DNA from: Sanderia malayensis
Lineage: Eukaryota > Cnidaria > Scyphozoa > Semaeostomeae > Pelagiidae
Direction: 5' to 3'
Length of the DNA: 64,000 nt
NCBI GenBank assembly: GCA_013076295.1
Contig: RQOL01000120.1
Location: 186,001-250,000 of the forward strand
Made by a program: the position numbers and the translations under genes. Positions 53,933 through 64,000 of the stretch are shown here, one piece after another; position 1 is the stretch's first letter; every line of letters begins with the position of its first letter. The notes under the pieces are model-generated. The model had not been told where the DNA came from. It ran no database searches and saw only the letters and a list, made by a program, of their open reading frames with translations.

Positions 53933-54250
53933 ATCTCATGTGGTCAGCTGCTTCTCCGCAGGAGCAGTGACGTGGAATCACCAATTACCCGATCGTAGTG
54001 AAGGGTAAATGGGATTCCATGAACTGTGAACTGTGAGCAGTAGACTACATGCCACACCCAGAATTCCCTCCCCTTTGAATTTTTCTGATTTCATTTCGCT
54101 ATTCATTTTTCTTAGGGTTCGTCATTATAGCTTTAAATAGTGTTCCTGAGACTATGCGTGCGCATCTCATGTAGTCTACTGCTCCTTGCAGTTCACAGTT
54201 CATGGAATCCCATTTACCCTTCACTACGATCAGGTAATTGGTGATTTCAC
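53933..54250 (+). repeat. DIRS internal complementary region and right terminus (copy 2)
   Basis: Same layout as 1981-2298: 53974-54050 is complementary to 54165-54250, and 53933-53971 is complementary to the left end at 37564. Confidence 0.85.
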
Positions 54251-55015
54251 AACAGACTCAAGACATATTATATGCAACAACGACGAGCACAACTCCTGGA
54301 TGATCTTATAAAGCTTTGTTTGACCATAGAGGAAGATGACTACTGGCGTCACCGACTTGACATAATGTATGGAAAAGCTAAGCGAGTAGAAACAACCAAA
54401 AATCGACATAAAAGTGCAATGCAAATCAAAGATGTGGATGTTTCTCAGGTAACAAAAAATGTATGGAAGGTGCACTCTCAGGTCTTATCTTCTTCTCAAC
54501 CTGATGCCAATGAACACGAAACAAGGGGTGAAAGTTACCAAATTGTCAATGAAATTGGAATGGCAAATACGATGGAGAACCTTCATACTGGTTTAAACGT
54601 TGATAAAGACAATGAGCACGGCAAAACAATTTGCAAAGTTGAAAAGAAAGGTGATGAGGGCTATGAGGATTTCTTTTTCACCCTGTGCCTTGAACTTTCT
54701 TGTGTTCGCTTGTCCAGCCATTTGTATCAATGCTCCTGCCCTGATCAAAGCCCCATGTGTGAGCATATCCACAAAATCCACTCTGTTACAGTTCGCAATT
54801 ATGCAACAAGAAGAAGCTATCAACCCGACAATGATCAGCAAGGTTCACAAGATGGCTTCGCAATACATATCATGGAAATCCATGGCACAGATTGGCAAAA
54901 AATGAGTGAAGGGAAATTAAAAGAGCGAGCAGTTGTTGCTCTGAAACAAATAGAAAGAGATCTTGAAAATTTAAAAGTCATGGGAATTTCAAGGATCTGT
55001 GTTGCACTGGAGTAA
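54251..55015 (+). pseudogene. MULE transposase C-terminal part with SWIM finger (copy 2)
   Basis: Continuation of 36340-37563 after the DIRS, beginning AAC AGA CTC AAG (Asn-Arg-Leu-Lys). This copy reads through to 55015 without the stop that copy 1 has. Motifs: MQQRRAQLLDDLIKL, EEDDYWRHRLDIMYG, and the SWIM finger YQCSCPDQSPMCEH (CxCx6CxH). It ends at the shared TAA (55013-55015); the frame then continues into the Ulp1-like region. Together with 26520 and 36340 this reconstructs domain order zinc fingers, transposase core, SWIM, Ulp1-like. Confidence 0.8.
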
Positions 55016-55021
55016 CTAGCA

Positions 55022-55751
55022 ATGGAATGTTCATCACTTGTCAAAGTCAACAAAGTTGTACCTGGCAAATGCGATGGAGCTATTGTTCCACGGAACGAAA
55101 AGGTGAAACTACAGTTCAGACCCAAAAAGATGGTCCACACTTCAAAGAAAAGAAATCCATCGTCAGCTTTGTCAGGAGCATCGCCAAAAAATCCTTGGAG
55201 ATGCTTTCAAAAAAAGAAAGAAAATTTGACCAGTTCATGAAATCCGATGAAACACGGAAAGGCCCAAAGAAAAATCAAACAAAGACATGACAGATGAAGA
55301 ACGCGCCGGTACGTTTCCGAGAAGCACCACAATAACAAAGCACCTAAGCCCTCGTTTTATGACTGATGAGTCTGCATCAAGACATTCATTAAGCAAGACA
55401 TTATTAAAAAATGGTCCCAACAACCTCAGCATTTTGGTTTTGAAATCTCTAAAGCTGGGATTATCCTCATTGGAATACAAGAAGTTGATTACTGCTGATG
55501 AAGGCTTTAAACAAAGGTGGCTATATGATGAAATCTTAGACTCTTTTTGTTGGGTACTGGCCAAGGAGATCCCTGGTGTTCTCGCTTGTCCCACTCTTGT
55601 CACAGCAGCACTAGCTAGAAGGCACCAAAATGCATTGCGCATTGATAGACTGTGGTCAGATGATCCCCTTGATGACACGAAGATAATTTTAGCTCCCTGG
55701 AATCCTCGTGGGAACCACTGGGTACTGGTTTCAATTTTCAAGTTTCAATGA
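55022..55751 (+). pseudogene. MULE-linked Ulp1-like protease domain, truncated (copy 2)
   Basis: Counterpart of 3070-3810. A basic linker to 55240 (stop TGA) and then a Ulp1-like part 55287-55751 with WLYDEILDSFCWVLA and NPRGNHWVLVSI. It ends in the same place as copy 1, a few residues after the His block (FKFQ then TGA). A 10-bp deletion relative to copy 1 near 55312 removes a few codons. Asp and Cys blocks of the protease are not visible. Confidence 0.66.
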
Positions 55752-55941
55752 TGTTTCAGTGGTTACCTGAAACATCAATTTAGGTTACCAATACCAAATT
55801 TCCCAATACTTTAGTTTTGGATATATTTAAAAACCATTTTCCATAACTTTGAACTATATATATATTGTTAGTACTCTGGTCCTGGTGTTTTCAACCCTGT
55901 TGTTAAATATGAGACTGGCTGCCACAATTATTATCTTTAGA

Positions 55942-56919
55942 CTAGCCGGGGAGCTCGCATTCGAGGGGGCAAGTGAAAAAAACTTAATGTGGTTGGCGCA
56001 CTTCGTACGCTGTATTCGCTTTCGGTCGTGCCTCTTTCAACCCCATGTAGAATGGGTAAGCTCGCTACGCTCGCCTGTGGTTGACGCACTTCGTGTGCTG
56101 CATTTTCTTATGCTCATGCCTCTGCCTACTACTCTTACAGCAGTTTGGCTCGCTCCGTTCGCCTGATAACCCCTCATCATAATTTGTTTACTAAAACTTT
56201 GGGCTTGTTTACATTAGGCCTAAGCGTGGCAAGTATGCCGCAGCAACAATGGCGGTCGCATACTACAAAAACTACAACTATCTTACTCAAAAAACAAAAA
56301 AAAGCTATCACCTGTGTTCTCAATTGTCCCCTGTAATTTTCCAGAGGTCTCTCAAACAATTAGAAAGTCATTACACAGATAGTTCAGGTCTTAACACTCT
56401 TTGAAAGGCCCCAGTTATCCTTTATATGCAAAAAAATGCGTCTTCTCCAAAAGTACCTGTAGTTAAGCCCGAGGGCAAATTTGCATGATAACGAAAAACG
56501 TGACTGTTCACGTGAAGTCGCGAAAGAGCAAATCAAATTGCAGAAAAAGGGAAAACGGGCCAGGTGAAGAGCAAACACTTTGTTCGAAAATGGAGTTCGC
56601 AATACGAGTTTGGAAATTTCCCCACCGTAAACTGTAATTTTTTCGTGATTGCACAATTAGCAGGATAATTAATGGAAAAATAAAAAAAAACTTGAAAAAT
56701 AGAAACTAAAAATAGATAACCTTAGTCTAATTAATAAATAGCATTTTCCATTTGCAATTTAGCCCAATAATTGTAGAAACAAAAAAGCCTTTTTGATGAC
56801 ATGGTTCGCTGTTTCGGCCCATTGTTTCGGGGCGTTCGACCTATTGTTTTGGTTTGAATCTATTGTTTTTGGCAAGAAAGTGCGTCATCACGGGACCTCT
56901 GCAGAATAGTAATAGTAGA
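55942..56919 (-). mobile_element. Non-autonomous Helitron (copy 2)
   Basis: Same element as 4001-4980: CTAG at 55942-55945, plus GA at 56918-56919, directly followed by CTAG of the next module at 56920. Present in both block copies, so it inserted before the duplication. Confidence 0.68.
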
Positions 56920-57075
56920 CTAGGGGTCATCACTTGCTTCGCTCGTTCGCCCCAGCCCGTCAAGGAAAAAAGGCTTATTCTGGTTGGCGCGCTTCGCGCG
57001 CTGAACTCGCTCCCGTTCATGCCCATCAATTAGATTGGCTCGCCCCGCTCGCCTAAGAGTGTGTTATCAAGAACC
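56920..57075 (-). mobile_element. Partial Helitron 3' module (copy 2)
   Basis: Equivalent to 4981-5137, ending at the AACCG where copy 1 has 317 additional bases. Confidence 0.5.
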
Positions 57076-58197
57076 GTAAGTTAACTTAAATTTGACTAAT
57101 ATACATAGGTCATAACAGATGAGGTTTGATATTGGGCAAGAATTTCATTTCAATCAAAATGATGTAGGTAATACATTGTCATTTTAGCAGTTTCCCATTT
57201 CAGTCAATTATTATGAGGCAATAGCCTGTCACAAAAGGCTACTGAAATTAAAATGTGATTGAAACTTACATAGACAAAATTCTCTTTCCATGAGTTTGTT
57301 AAGGATTCCATTGACTTTTCAAATATATATTGTAGTAAATGTTTGTTTAAGTCATTTGACAATTACATGGTGTGAATAGCAAACATTAGTGACATTGACA
57401 GCTTTGGTTCAGCTCTTCAGCATTTGTTTCACTAAGTATCATATGGGAAAAAAAAAATAATTAATAGTGCCAAATAATACAGGACAATAGAACAATATGA
57501 TAGTTGTGAAGCCGCATTGATTCCCTTTGTGGATTACTTCAAAAACATGTTTGAAATGCAAAATCTATGAAAATTATATTTATGCTTTGCTACATAACTT
57601 GATGTACTAATAGAAAGAGGTAGATAAAGATCGTTTATCAATTAGTGGAAACAAACTTTCATGTTGTTGTAATATATTTTCATTGGCTTTCTGCACTTGT
57701 GCATTAAGAGGCTGGTAAATGTCAATTGTTAAGTGTTCATGTAATGCATGAATTATTAATTAGATGACCTGACAGTGTGTGCATGTAACATCCAGGTTAG
57801 TTTTCCTAGAGCTTAATACAATTATTATTGTAAACATCATTACAGTAGTTTCCTTGAAGATGATTTTTAGGTCATTCATCATTAATATTGGGAAAAAACT
57901 TTAGTTTCAAAAAGATGTTGATGTATGTAACACATAGAGGCAATGAACACAAAGGAATCCATAAAGTGGCAAATACTGGAAGAATTATTTTGAGTCCAAG
58001 CTGGCACTCGTAGGCACATATAGTCAGGGCACCAGAAATTTATTTTTGAATCAGCGAAACTGTAAAGTTGTAAAACAATTGTTGAGGTTTGCATGGCCTA
58101 ACCGAAGAAACTGTCGTGTCGTGTGTCGGGGGCAATGAGTGAAATTTGGATGGCCTAACAAAAATTAAGCTGGCGATTGAATTGCAAATGGTTAAAT
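57076..58197. other. Non-coding duplicated block
   Basis: Aligns with 5452-6607; no gene supported. It ends at GTTAAAT, the target of the P element. Confidence 0.6.
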
Positions 58198-58228
58198 CAT
58201 AGTCAATAGAAAAGAGACTGGTCTGGAA
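58198..58228 (+). repeat. P element left 31-bp terminal inverted repeat
   Basis: Exactly complementary to 63108-63138. Confidence 0.93.
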
Positions 58229-58309
58229 ACTCTCAGAGCACACAATCATGTTTCCACTCGGTCCTAGACTCTTAGAGTGCACCAAAATCAAAACATTCTA
58301 ACAGGCGCA

Positions 58310-59866
58310 ATGGAGTCGAAAGAACCTACAATAACTTTCGTATCTGAACTCCAGTTAATTGTCAATTTTATGGATGATAGCATTTTACTCAACGATGATG
58401 AAGATTTTGAGAAAGAACTTACTACCATTTCTCTTGAGGTAAGCTTGTCTTTATCTTTTTTGGGCACAGAACTTTGCGCGGCCTAAAGTAAATTAATTAC
58501 CACACTCCTCGCGTACAAAAATGTGAACATTCTGACCCCAAGACCTTACCAGGAACTTCTTGTAATGTATGAAATTTCAAAATTATCGTAGGATACAACC
58601 ATTTTCATATTATACAATACAAGAACTTTCTGGTTTCTGGTATAGTATGGTCGAATAACTGTTTAAAAGGGATACAGGATTATGTGTATATCATATTGTT
58701 CAGGCAAGTTTCAGGCCTGCTTCCTGAGAGCCTAGTAACATTTGAATTCAAAGGTTTTTTTTTATTTCCAGGCGAAGCCAACCCTCGCTCACTCATTGAA
58801 GTGCTCTCAATGTCAGAAGTCATATAAAACAAGGAGAGGGCTGCACAGACATACTGAGATCTGTAAAGAAAAGAAAGATGCAATTGATAAAAGAATTTTA
58901 GCTCAACTGCTTTTGGAGGCAGTCCTAAAAGTGAACCAGGATGAATGTTGGCCCAAAGAAATACAGGAAGATGCCATGAAATGCAATATTTCTATTGACC
59001 ACCCTCTTGTGAATGCAGAATTAGTTGCCAAACTATTTGATGAACTGTGCAACAAGAAGAATATTGATACAATTTATGTTGAATATATGGCAAATATAGT
59101 TCACAAGGCTAGCACATGGCTTCCATGCTTGGAAGAAGCTACAGCAGTTCAAATAGCAATGCAGTTTGGTGAAAAAATGGTTCACCATGCACAGAAGCCT
59201 TCAATTTCAAAGGTTGTAGAAACAAAAAGGTCTATGACACCAAAAGAAAATCATTGTATTACATACATCGGTGGATATGTAATTAGAAATTTGCGGAAAA
59301 AGCTGTCCCGTAAAAAAATTGATGATGATGTGAAGCAACAATACTCCACTCTTTTGGATGCATGTTTGCAAAAAGGAACATCAGCAAAACAGGACTGCCT
59401 TGTTAGCACTTTGACAAGAGGTGGATTGGTGGAGATCAACACCACACTAGCAAGGCTGTTTGAAGTTGTTGAGACATATTTTAGAACATCTGTGTCAAAG
59501 GAGCTTGAGCAGAACAAAACAACAAACTTGCCTGGGCATGTATTGCTTGTGACAAATAGAATGGACATTAAAGACAAGTTTCATGTTCTAATTGAGAGTT
59601 GTGACCAACTGATAACAAATGAAATTTCTGAAAATTTTCTGGAGGATATTATCCACCATTATTTCAAGATAAGGTGCTTTTCTTTTACCAAGGACTTGCT
59701 CCAACAAATGAAAGCAAAAAGTAAGATTACCAAGGGAAAGGCACTGCGGACAGAATTAAAAAAGAAAGAGGTGGCCAAAGAGGTCAAGGAAAAAGCAAAT
59801 GAATTCACTTCAGTAGTTGCAAAGGCTAAAAAAGGCAGAAAAACAATGAAATCAAAAGCTAAGTAA
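58310..59866 (+). CDS. P-element companion gene, zinc-finger protein, two exons
   Basis: Exon 1 58310-58438 (MESKEPTITFVSELQLIVNF..., ending CTTGAG/GTAAGC), intron 58439-58771, exon 2 from TATTTCCAG/GCG at 58772 to the stop at 59864-59866. Splicing keeps the frame, giving 407 residues. Exon 2 starts with one C2HC/C2H2-like finger (LKCSQCQKSYKTRRGLHRHT), then a helical region, YIGGYVIRNLRKKLSRKK in the middle and a Lys-rich tail (KAKKGRKTMKSKAK). The GGYVIRNL stretch resembles a motif in the C-terminal parts of some transposases. No stop or frameshift is seen. Function unknown; a regulator or accessory of transposition is a guess from its position inside the element. Confidence 0.65.
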
Positions 59867-60056
59867 AGAAAAGAACCAAAGACTATGTTTTAGAGACATT
59901 TTTTGCATTTTACTGTTTCTAAAAAAATGCGAACACTGTATTGAAAATGAGTTCAGATCAATTGCCACCTACTCAAAAAATATCCCCAATGATCATAAGG
60001 TATATACCCCAAATTGTAATTGAATGACAAACTGTAGTCAAGCGGAAATTACAAAG

Positions 60057-62978
60057 TCAAACTTGGCATTTCTTTCTTTTTGCTAGCTTTGTGTCATCTG
60101 AAGAAAACCAAGATTTTTGTCTTCCTTTGTAAATCCCTTTTGTATTCCCAGTCATTGGGGCGGTAGATCTGACAACTCGAATTGTATTGTCATTGTATCC
60201 AAATTGGACAACATCTGGATTGTCACTGCGCCTCCCTAGTTGTCTTTGGCGTCCGAAGTACTCTTCCAAACAGTCTTGAGAGAATCTCTCAGTTAAAACA
60301 AATTTGCACCCCTCTGCTAAAAGAAACTTTGTTGCCTCAATTAAGGATAGGACGGTTATCTTCAGTCCCTCAAATGTCTGCTCTGACAAGAACATTTTCG
60401 CCTTTGCAGCCTCTGAAAAATTCCCTCTTTCAACCATGAAAAACGTTCATCATCTTGTGAGCAGTAAGGTTTGCAGAATTCTTTCCTTGTCCTGGCATGC
60501 TCAACTCGATTTCTTACATTGCAGCAGTCGAAGAAAAGATCCAGCATTTCACAAAATTCTGCTGTGGCATGAAAATCTGAAGGGTAATATCTATACAGAA
60601 CTTTTGCAACAGTATAGCTCAGTACTTGTGTTGCCAAATAAACTTTCATCTTGGAATACGGATTTAAGTGGACATGCTCATGGGTTAATTTTGGTGCCAG
60701 ATGAAGGCCGCAGATGAGGTCATCATTGTATAGCTGCATTATGTGACTCCACATCAGGGTCTTTCCATCATTCCACATAAGTCTGGATTGCAAACCACAT
60801 CCTGAATTATGCAAACAATTTCTGGAGGTTTTCAACAAATGAGGGGGGTCTGCGAAGAAGTAGATATGACGGTGTTGTGCATAAAGGTTTACCACACGAT
60901 ATGTTACCTCATGTTCTGCTTCATGGCCAATTTTTTGATGGAGCTTGTAAAATTTTCGATTTGCTGATGCACCATCACTCACAACAGCTATTACCCATAG
61001 ATTACATGCCTTCTCCAAGTAAAATGCACTGCTCCAAAAGATTGGAAGGAGCTGAAATGATGTTACAGCTGTTGTTGCAAAGTTAGCAAATGGGTATTTA
61101 AGGTCAGTGCAAATACCTCTCAAGTAGATCACAAGCATATGTGTTGCTAAGGGCATTTCTTTCTCAGCACTCACAAAGTTTAGGTCTGGATCACCAAGGT
61201 CCATGAAACCTATAAGCTGTCCAGAGTGCTTGTCCCAAACAAGATTATTCTTAATCTTAACTTCATCGAATATTAGAACAATATATCGTTGCACATTTGA
61301 TAAATTTGTGGTTGCACACTTTAAATCCTCAATGATGTGCTTGTTGAAGCCTTGCTTAGGTTTCACAACATTTCTGTAATCTCTTAGGGTCCTCTGGCTT
61401 GGTAGTTTCAACACCCCACTTGACCTGAGTTCTTCATATGCAGATGGCGATTTTGCAGCAATTGACAATGAGAAACGAATTATCATGGGATTATACCTGA
61501 TACCCTTCTCATTTCTTTGCCATGCTTCCTGTTGCTGTCTCCAAAAAAGCTTCATAAAAGGACTTTGTTTCTTGTCACTTCCTTCAAGAATATTTGCAAT
61601 ATCCTTCTCTAATCCTTCATCAACTGTGACTGAGTTCTCTTCTATTTCCACTTTCATCTTTTCAATCTGTTTCTTCAGATCATTGCATTCCAACCTTTGC
61701 TTTTGTAAAGCTAATTTCAATTTCTCAGGTCTTGTTCGTGAAACTGGTGCTTTTACTTTAGCAGGCGACAGCACTGGTTTGCATTTTTTCTTGCGAGGTT
61801 GTGCAGGAACACAGGTGTCGCATATAGCTTTTTCTGACAACAATTTGCAGTTCTTTGATCTGAAATATTCTTTACTTTCATTATCATCATCACAACTATC
61901 TCCAAATGGGTCAATTTCTCTTGCAACAGAGTGTTTATTGAGGCCATCATGAAAAGCACCCACACCTTGACAATAAGTGAAATTTGAAAGTTCTCCTAGA
62001 ATTGATGCTACAGTGTCATGGCGAACATTTCTTTTGTACCGTTTGTAAATTGGATGGTCATCTGGCAAAGACCATCCAAAAAGAGCAACTGAAAAATCAA
62101 GGCTTTCATCAACAATTACTTTGATTTTGCTGGCAATAAATCCTGTTTCTTTCTTTTCAAAAATGTATCTGTTTTCATGCAGTTTCCTGTCCCAACCATT
62201 TAGCTTCAGCTTACTCACTGATTTAGAAAAAATCCTGATCAAAATCCTTGTACACTCTTTTTGGTGTTTTGTCTGATTGCTCTTGACTTTTGCGTTTATC
62301 AATTTGAGAAGAGCTTGAGCTCCTTGGTTCTGCTTCCTTTTCAAAAGATCTTTTTGGTAAATTTCTCGTTGGGAAACTTCCAAATCTGACTTTCTTTCTG
62401 TCAACACCTGCAAGACAAACATATACAATTAGTTAGAATTATGGCATCTCATAGCATCAGAAATTTTGCCACTAAAAATATAGAAGCACCCCCCATTAGG
62501 GAGGTATAATAAATATAACAGATAGATGACTGTAGGTCTACCATACAAGATATAACCATTAGCAGAGCAGACACAAATGAGGTGATAGGCCTAGTATTTT
62601 CATTGTTTATGTTTTGTATTTTCTTTGGTCTCTTCTTCGTCGCCGTCAGGCACTGTTGCCAAAAACAGATTGAAAGTAGGTTGCAATTTCAATAAAAATA
62701 GCCCTTATATACATCCAAAATGAAAATCACTTTTTTGTATACTCACTGTGTTCGATGTCTTCTGGTGCAAAATGCAATTCGCATATGTGCAGTGTGTCGC
62801 GTTCTTTCTGCGATTTGAAGGAAGGGTCTTCCTGCCTGTTTCGCTCGATAATAGCAATCCACTTTTCTCTAATCTTTTTCGCCTCTACATCAATCGACTT
62901 GGGAACTTTAAATATTCCTATTTCTTTATTTCTCCTGTTTGTACTACACCCAAAAATTGAGCAGTTTGCTCCTGCCAT
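60057..62978 (-). pseudogene. P-element THAP transposase, one frameshift
   Basis: Exon 1 (62978-62747) starts MAGANCSIFGCS and encodes a THAP zinc finger (C-x4-C ... ICELHFAPEDIE). Donor GTGAGT is at 62746; exon 2 begins at one of two acceptors near 62397-62407. The long exon has a coiled-coil-like stretch (KLKLALQKQRLECNDLKKQI), RTLRDYRNVVKP, the RNase H-fold Asp residues in IVLIFDEVKIKNN and VVSDGASANRKF, FFADPPHLLKTSRN, and after a frameshift near 60430 the terminal part [12 protein letters not shown] and [18 protein letters not shown]. It is a THAP9/P-type cut-and-paste transposase. The frameshift is the only lesion I see and might be a sequencing error. Confidence 0.82.
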
Positions 62979-63107
62979 ACCTTGACACTTTGCGTGCTGC
63001 AGGGACTTTCTTTTGTTCGAATCACTTTCGTGCACCCTAAGGGCCTGGGGAGGGCAAATCGTTAATTTATGAACATAACGTAAAGAACCCTTTGAGATGT
63101 GCCGACA

Positions 63108-63138
63108 TTCCAGACCAGTCTCTTTTCTATTGACTATG
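63108..63138 (-). repeat. P element right 31-bp terminal inverted repeat
   Basis: Exactly complementary to 58198-58228; followed by GTTAAAT. Confidence 0.93.
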
Positions 63139-64000
63139 GTTAAATATAAGATCTAAATGTATTCACCTACCTGTAAGACACATTGAAAATGCTCTATGTA
63201 AATCTGGAGATAGTTTTCAAACTTAAAGTTGTCCTCTTGATAATTTTTTGTGATGCCAAAGTTAAACTGTTTCATGAATCAAATTCATATTTCATAAGGC
63301 ATTTCAAAAGTTAGCGGTGCCATTGATGGAAATGATGCGAAAGTCTTGTTCAATGTGATACAATGGCCTCGTTTCAATGTGAGAAAAACTTCTATTATTG
63401 GTTAAGATAAACTACAGAAATGCATCTCATTAAAAATTAACATTGATGAAGGTTATTAGATACTAATAGAGAGTAGATTAATCCTGCAATCTTTTTATAT
63501 ACGTAAAAAATTACATTAGTAAAAAAATAGTAATCAATTAATTATTATTCTTGACAGTTATCAATGGATGGCGAAGATGAATGAGAGATAATTGGTCCCG
63601 TATGTAGATTGTAATCTATTCCCATCGAATGGTAAGAACCTCCTTCCAACTAGAACGAGGAATGGGGTGCGAAAGGAGACTCGCTGTTTGGAAGGAGGAC
63701 CTTATCAGTCCGGTTCTGCGAGCCGTCGCCAGGGGAGGAGGGAGGGATCGAAAAAATATCTCTGCGAATAGATCGTTGCTTGAAAGGAGTGAATGAAAGA
63801 AAGGCATGGCCTTAAATAAATGCTAGGTCCCTGGGGCACAAATCTTTCATGGAATTTCTGTTCTTATTGAAATTCGGTGTCCACAATCCGATGAGAATAG
63901 TAATCTATTCCCATTGAATTGTAAGAACCTCCTTCCAACTAGAACGAGGAATGGGGTGCTCTCGGAGATAACCTGTTTGTATATCAACATGATCAGAAAA
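63139..64000. other. Duplicated block continuing to the window end, with Ngaro-type direct repeats
   Basis: Aligns with 6601-7480, including the direct repeats (63612 and 63900). The match is still running at the last base, so a second Ngaro copy probably follows off the window. Confidence 0.75.

Larger units (their letters stand above)
37564..54250 (+). mobile_element. DIRS retrotransposon inside the MULE gene (copy 2, with nested insertions)
   Basis: The left terminus GTCACTGCTCCTGCGGAG (37564) follows MULE TTCCAC; the right terminus ends GATTTCAC (54250) before MULE AACAGACTC. Gene order is gag-like, RT, RNase H, post-RNase H, tyrosine recombinase, then internal complementary region. Large insertions sit at 38889 to about 46600, 46804-48270, 49384-51719 and 52287-52644. 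Left and right parts are assigned to one insertion because they flank adjoining MULE codons. I cannot exclude that part of the middle comes from another DIRS copy: RT-side sequence near 46697 partly repeats the left-side sequence near 38866. Confidence 0.75.
58198..63138. mobile_element. P-type DNA transposon, complete ends
   Basis: 4941 bp with perfect 31-bp terminal inverted repeats (58198-58228 and 63108-63138, outer bases CATAGTCAATAG). GTTAAAT flanks both sides (58191-58197 and 63139-63145). The empty site is intact in copy 1 at 6601-6607. P elements of Drosophila also have 31-bp ends and make 8-bp duplications. Subterminal inverted repeats CTTAGAGTGCACCAAA (58271) and the complement of CTTAGGGTGCACGAAA (63026-63041) lie 70-100 bp inside the ends. 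Contents: a THAP transposase gene on - and a second gene on +, convergent. Confidence 0.9.

Noticed and set aside
60182..61952. Plus-strand ORFs opposite the P transposase
   Set aside because: Shadows of the transposase coding strand with no domain similarity.

Overview
This is a eukaryotic, very probably marine-invertebrate and most likely cnidarian, window (family recognition; moderate confidence). It is AT-rich, has spliced coding fragments, and carries an animal mix of transposable elements: DIRS, Ngaro, CR1-like LINEs, Penelope-like, BEL/Pao, Helitron, MULE, Tc1/mariner, P element, an integrase-core DNA transposon and an SF3-helicase fragment. I see no convincing single-copy host gene, rRNA or tRNA. 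Nearly every coding region belongs to a mobile element and most are decayed.

The backbone is one animal MULE transposase gene read on +, cut into pieces. The zinc-finger exon (about 26520-26777) is interrupted by a minus-strand Helitron (26778-36339). The transposase core resumes at 36340-37563 and is interrupted by a DIRS retrotransposon (37564-54250). The SWIM and Ulp1-protease part follows at 54251-55751. Removing each insertion restores MULE reading at the junction. The Helitron contains an 8.2-kb DNA transposon with long inverted repeats (27531-35704). That transposon carries an integrase-core transposase on + and a multi-exon HECT ubiquitin-ligase-like gene on -, and it is itself hit by a BEL/Pao element (about 28.2-30.8 kb). 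The DIRS contains a block of further elements (38.9-46.6 kb: paired MITE-like elements, an SF3 helicase fragment, a Tc1/mariner, a CR1-like LINE), an inverted pair of Penelope fragments (46804-48270), a 2.3-kb insertion and a 358-bp insertion.

Positions 1-7480 are a second copy of the block at 49249-64000: DIRS 3' half, MULE C-terminal half, Helitron, non-coding block, Ngaro repeats. The two copies differ by roughly 2% in the stretch I compared by eye, and by clean indels. The copy at 1-7480 therefore acts as an empty-site reference for three insertions: 49384-51719, 52287-52644 and a 4.94-kb P element at 58198-63138. The P element has perfect 31-bp inverted repeats, a THAP transposase and a second convergent gene.

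Between the copies lie a fairly well preserved Ngaro element on - (7.07-11.28 kb), a 100-N scaffold gap (11322-11421), a 61-bp minisatellite of about 78 units with higher-order blocks (to 16190), two Helitrons in head-to-tail tandem (16218-19649, the second with an exact 115-bp tandem array), a decayed USP-type deubiquitinase (19650-20787) and a CR1-like LINE remnant (20785-24540).

A recurring theme is ubiquitin-system enzymes in or beside mobile elements: a HECT E3, a Ulp1-type protease and a USP. Mutations (stops, frameshifts, lost catalytic residues) suggest most elements here are inactive. The P element and the Ngaro element are the best preserved.
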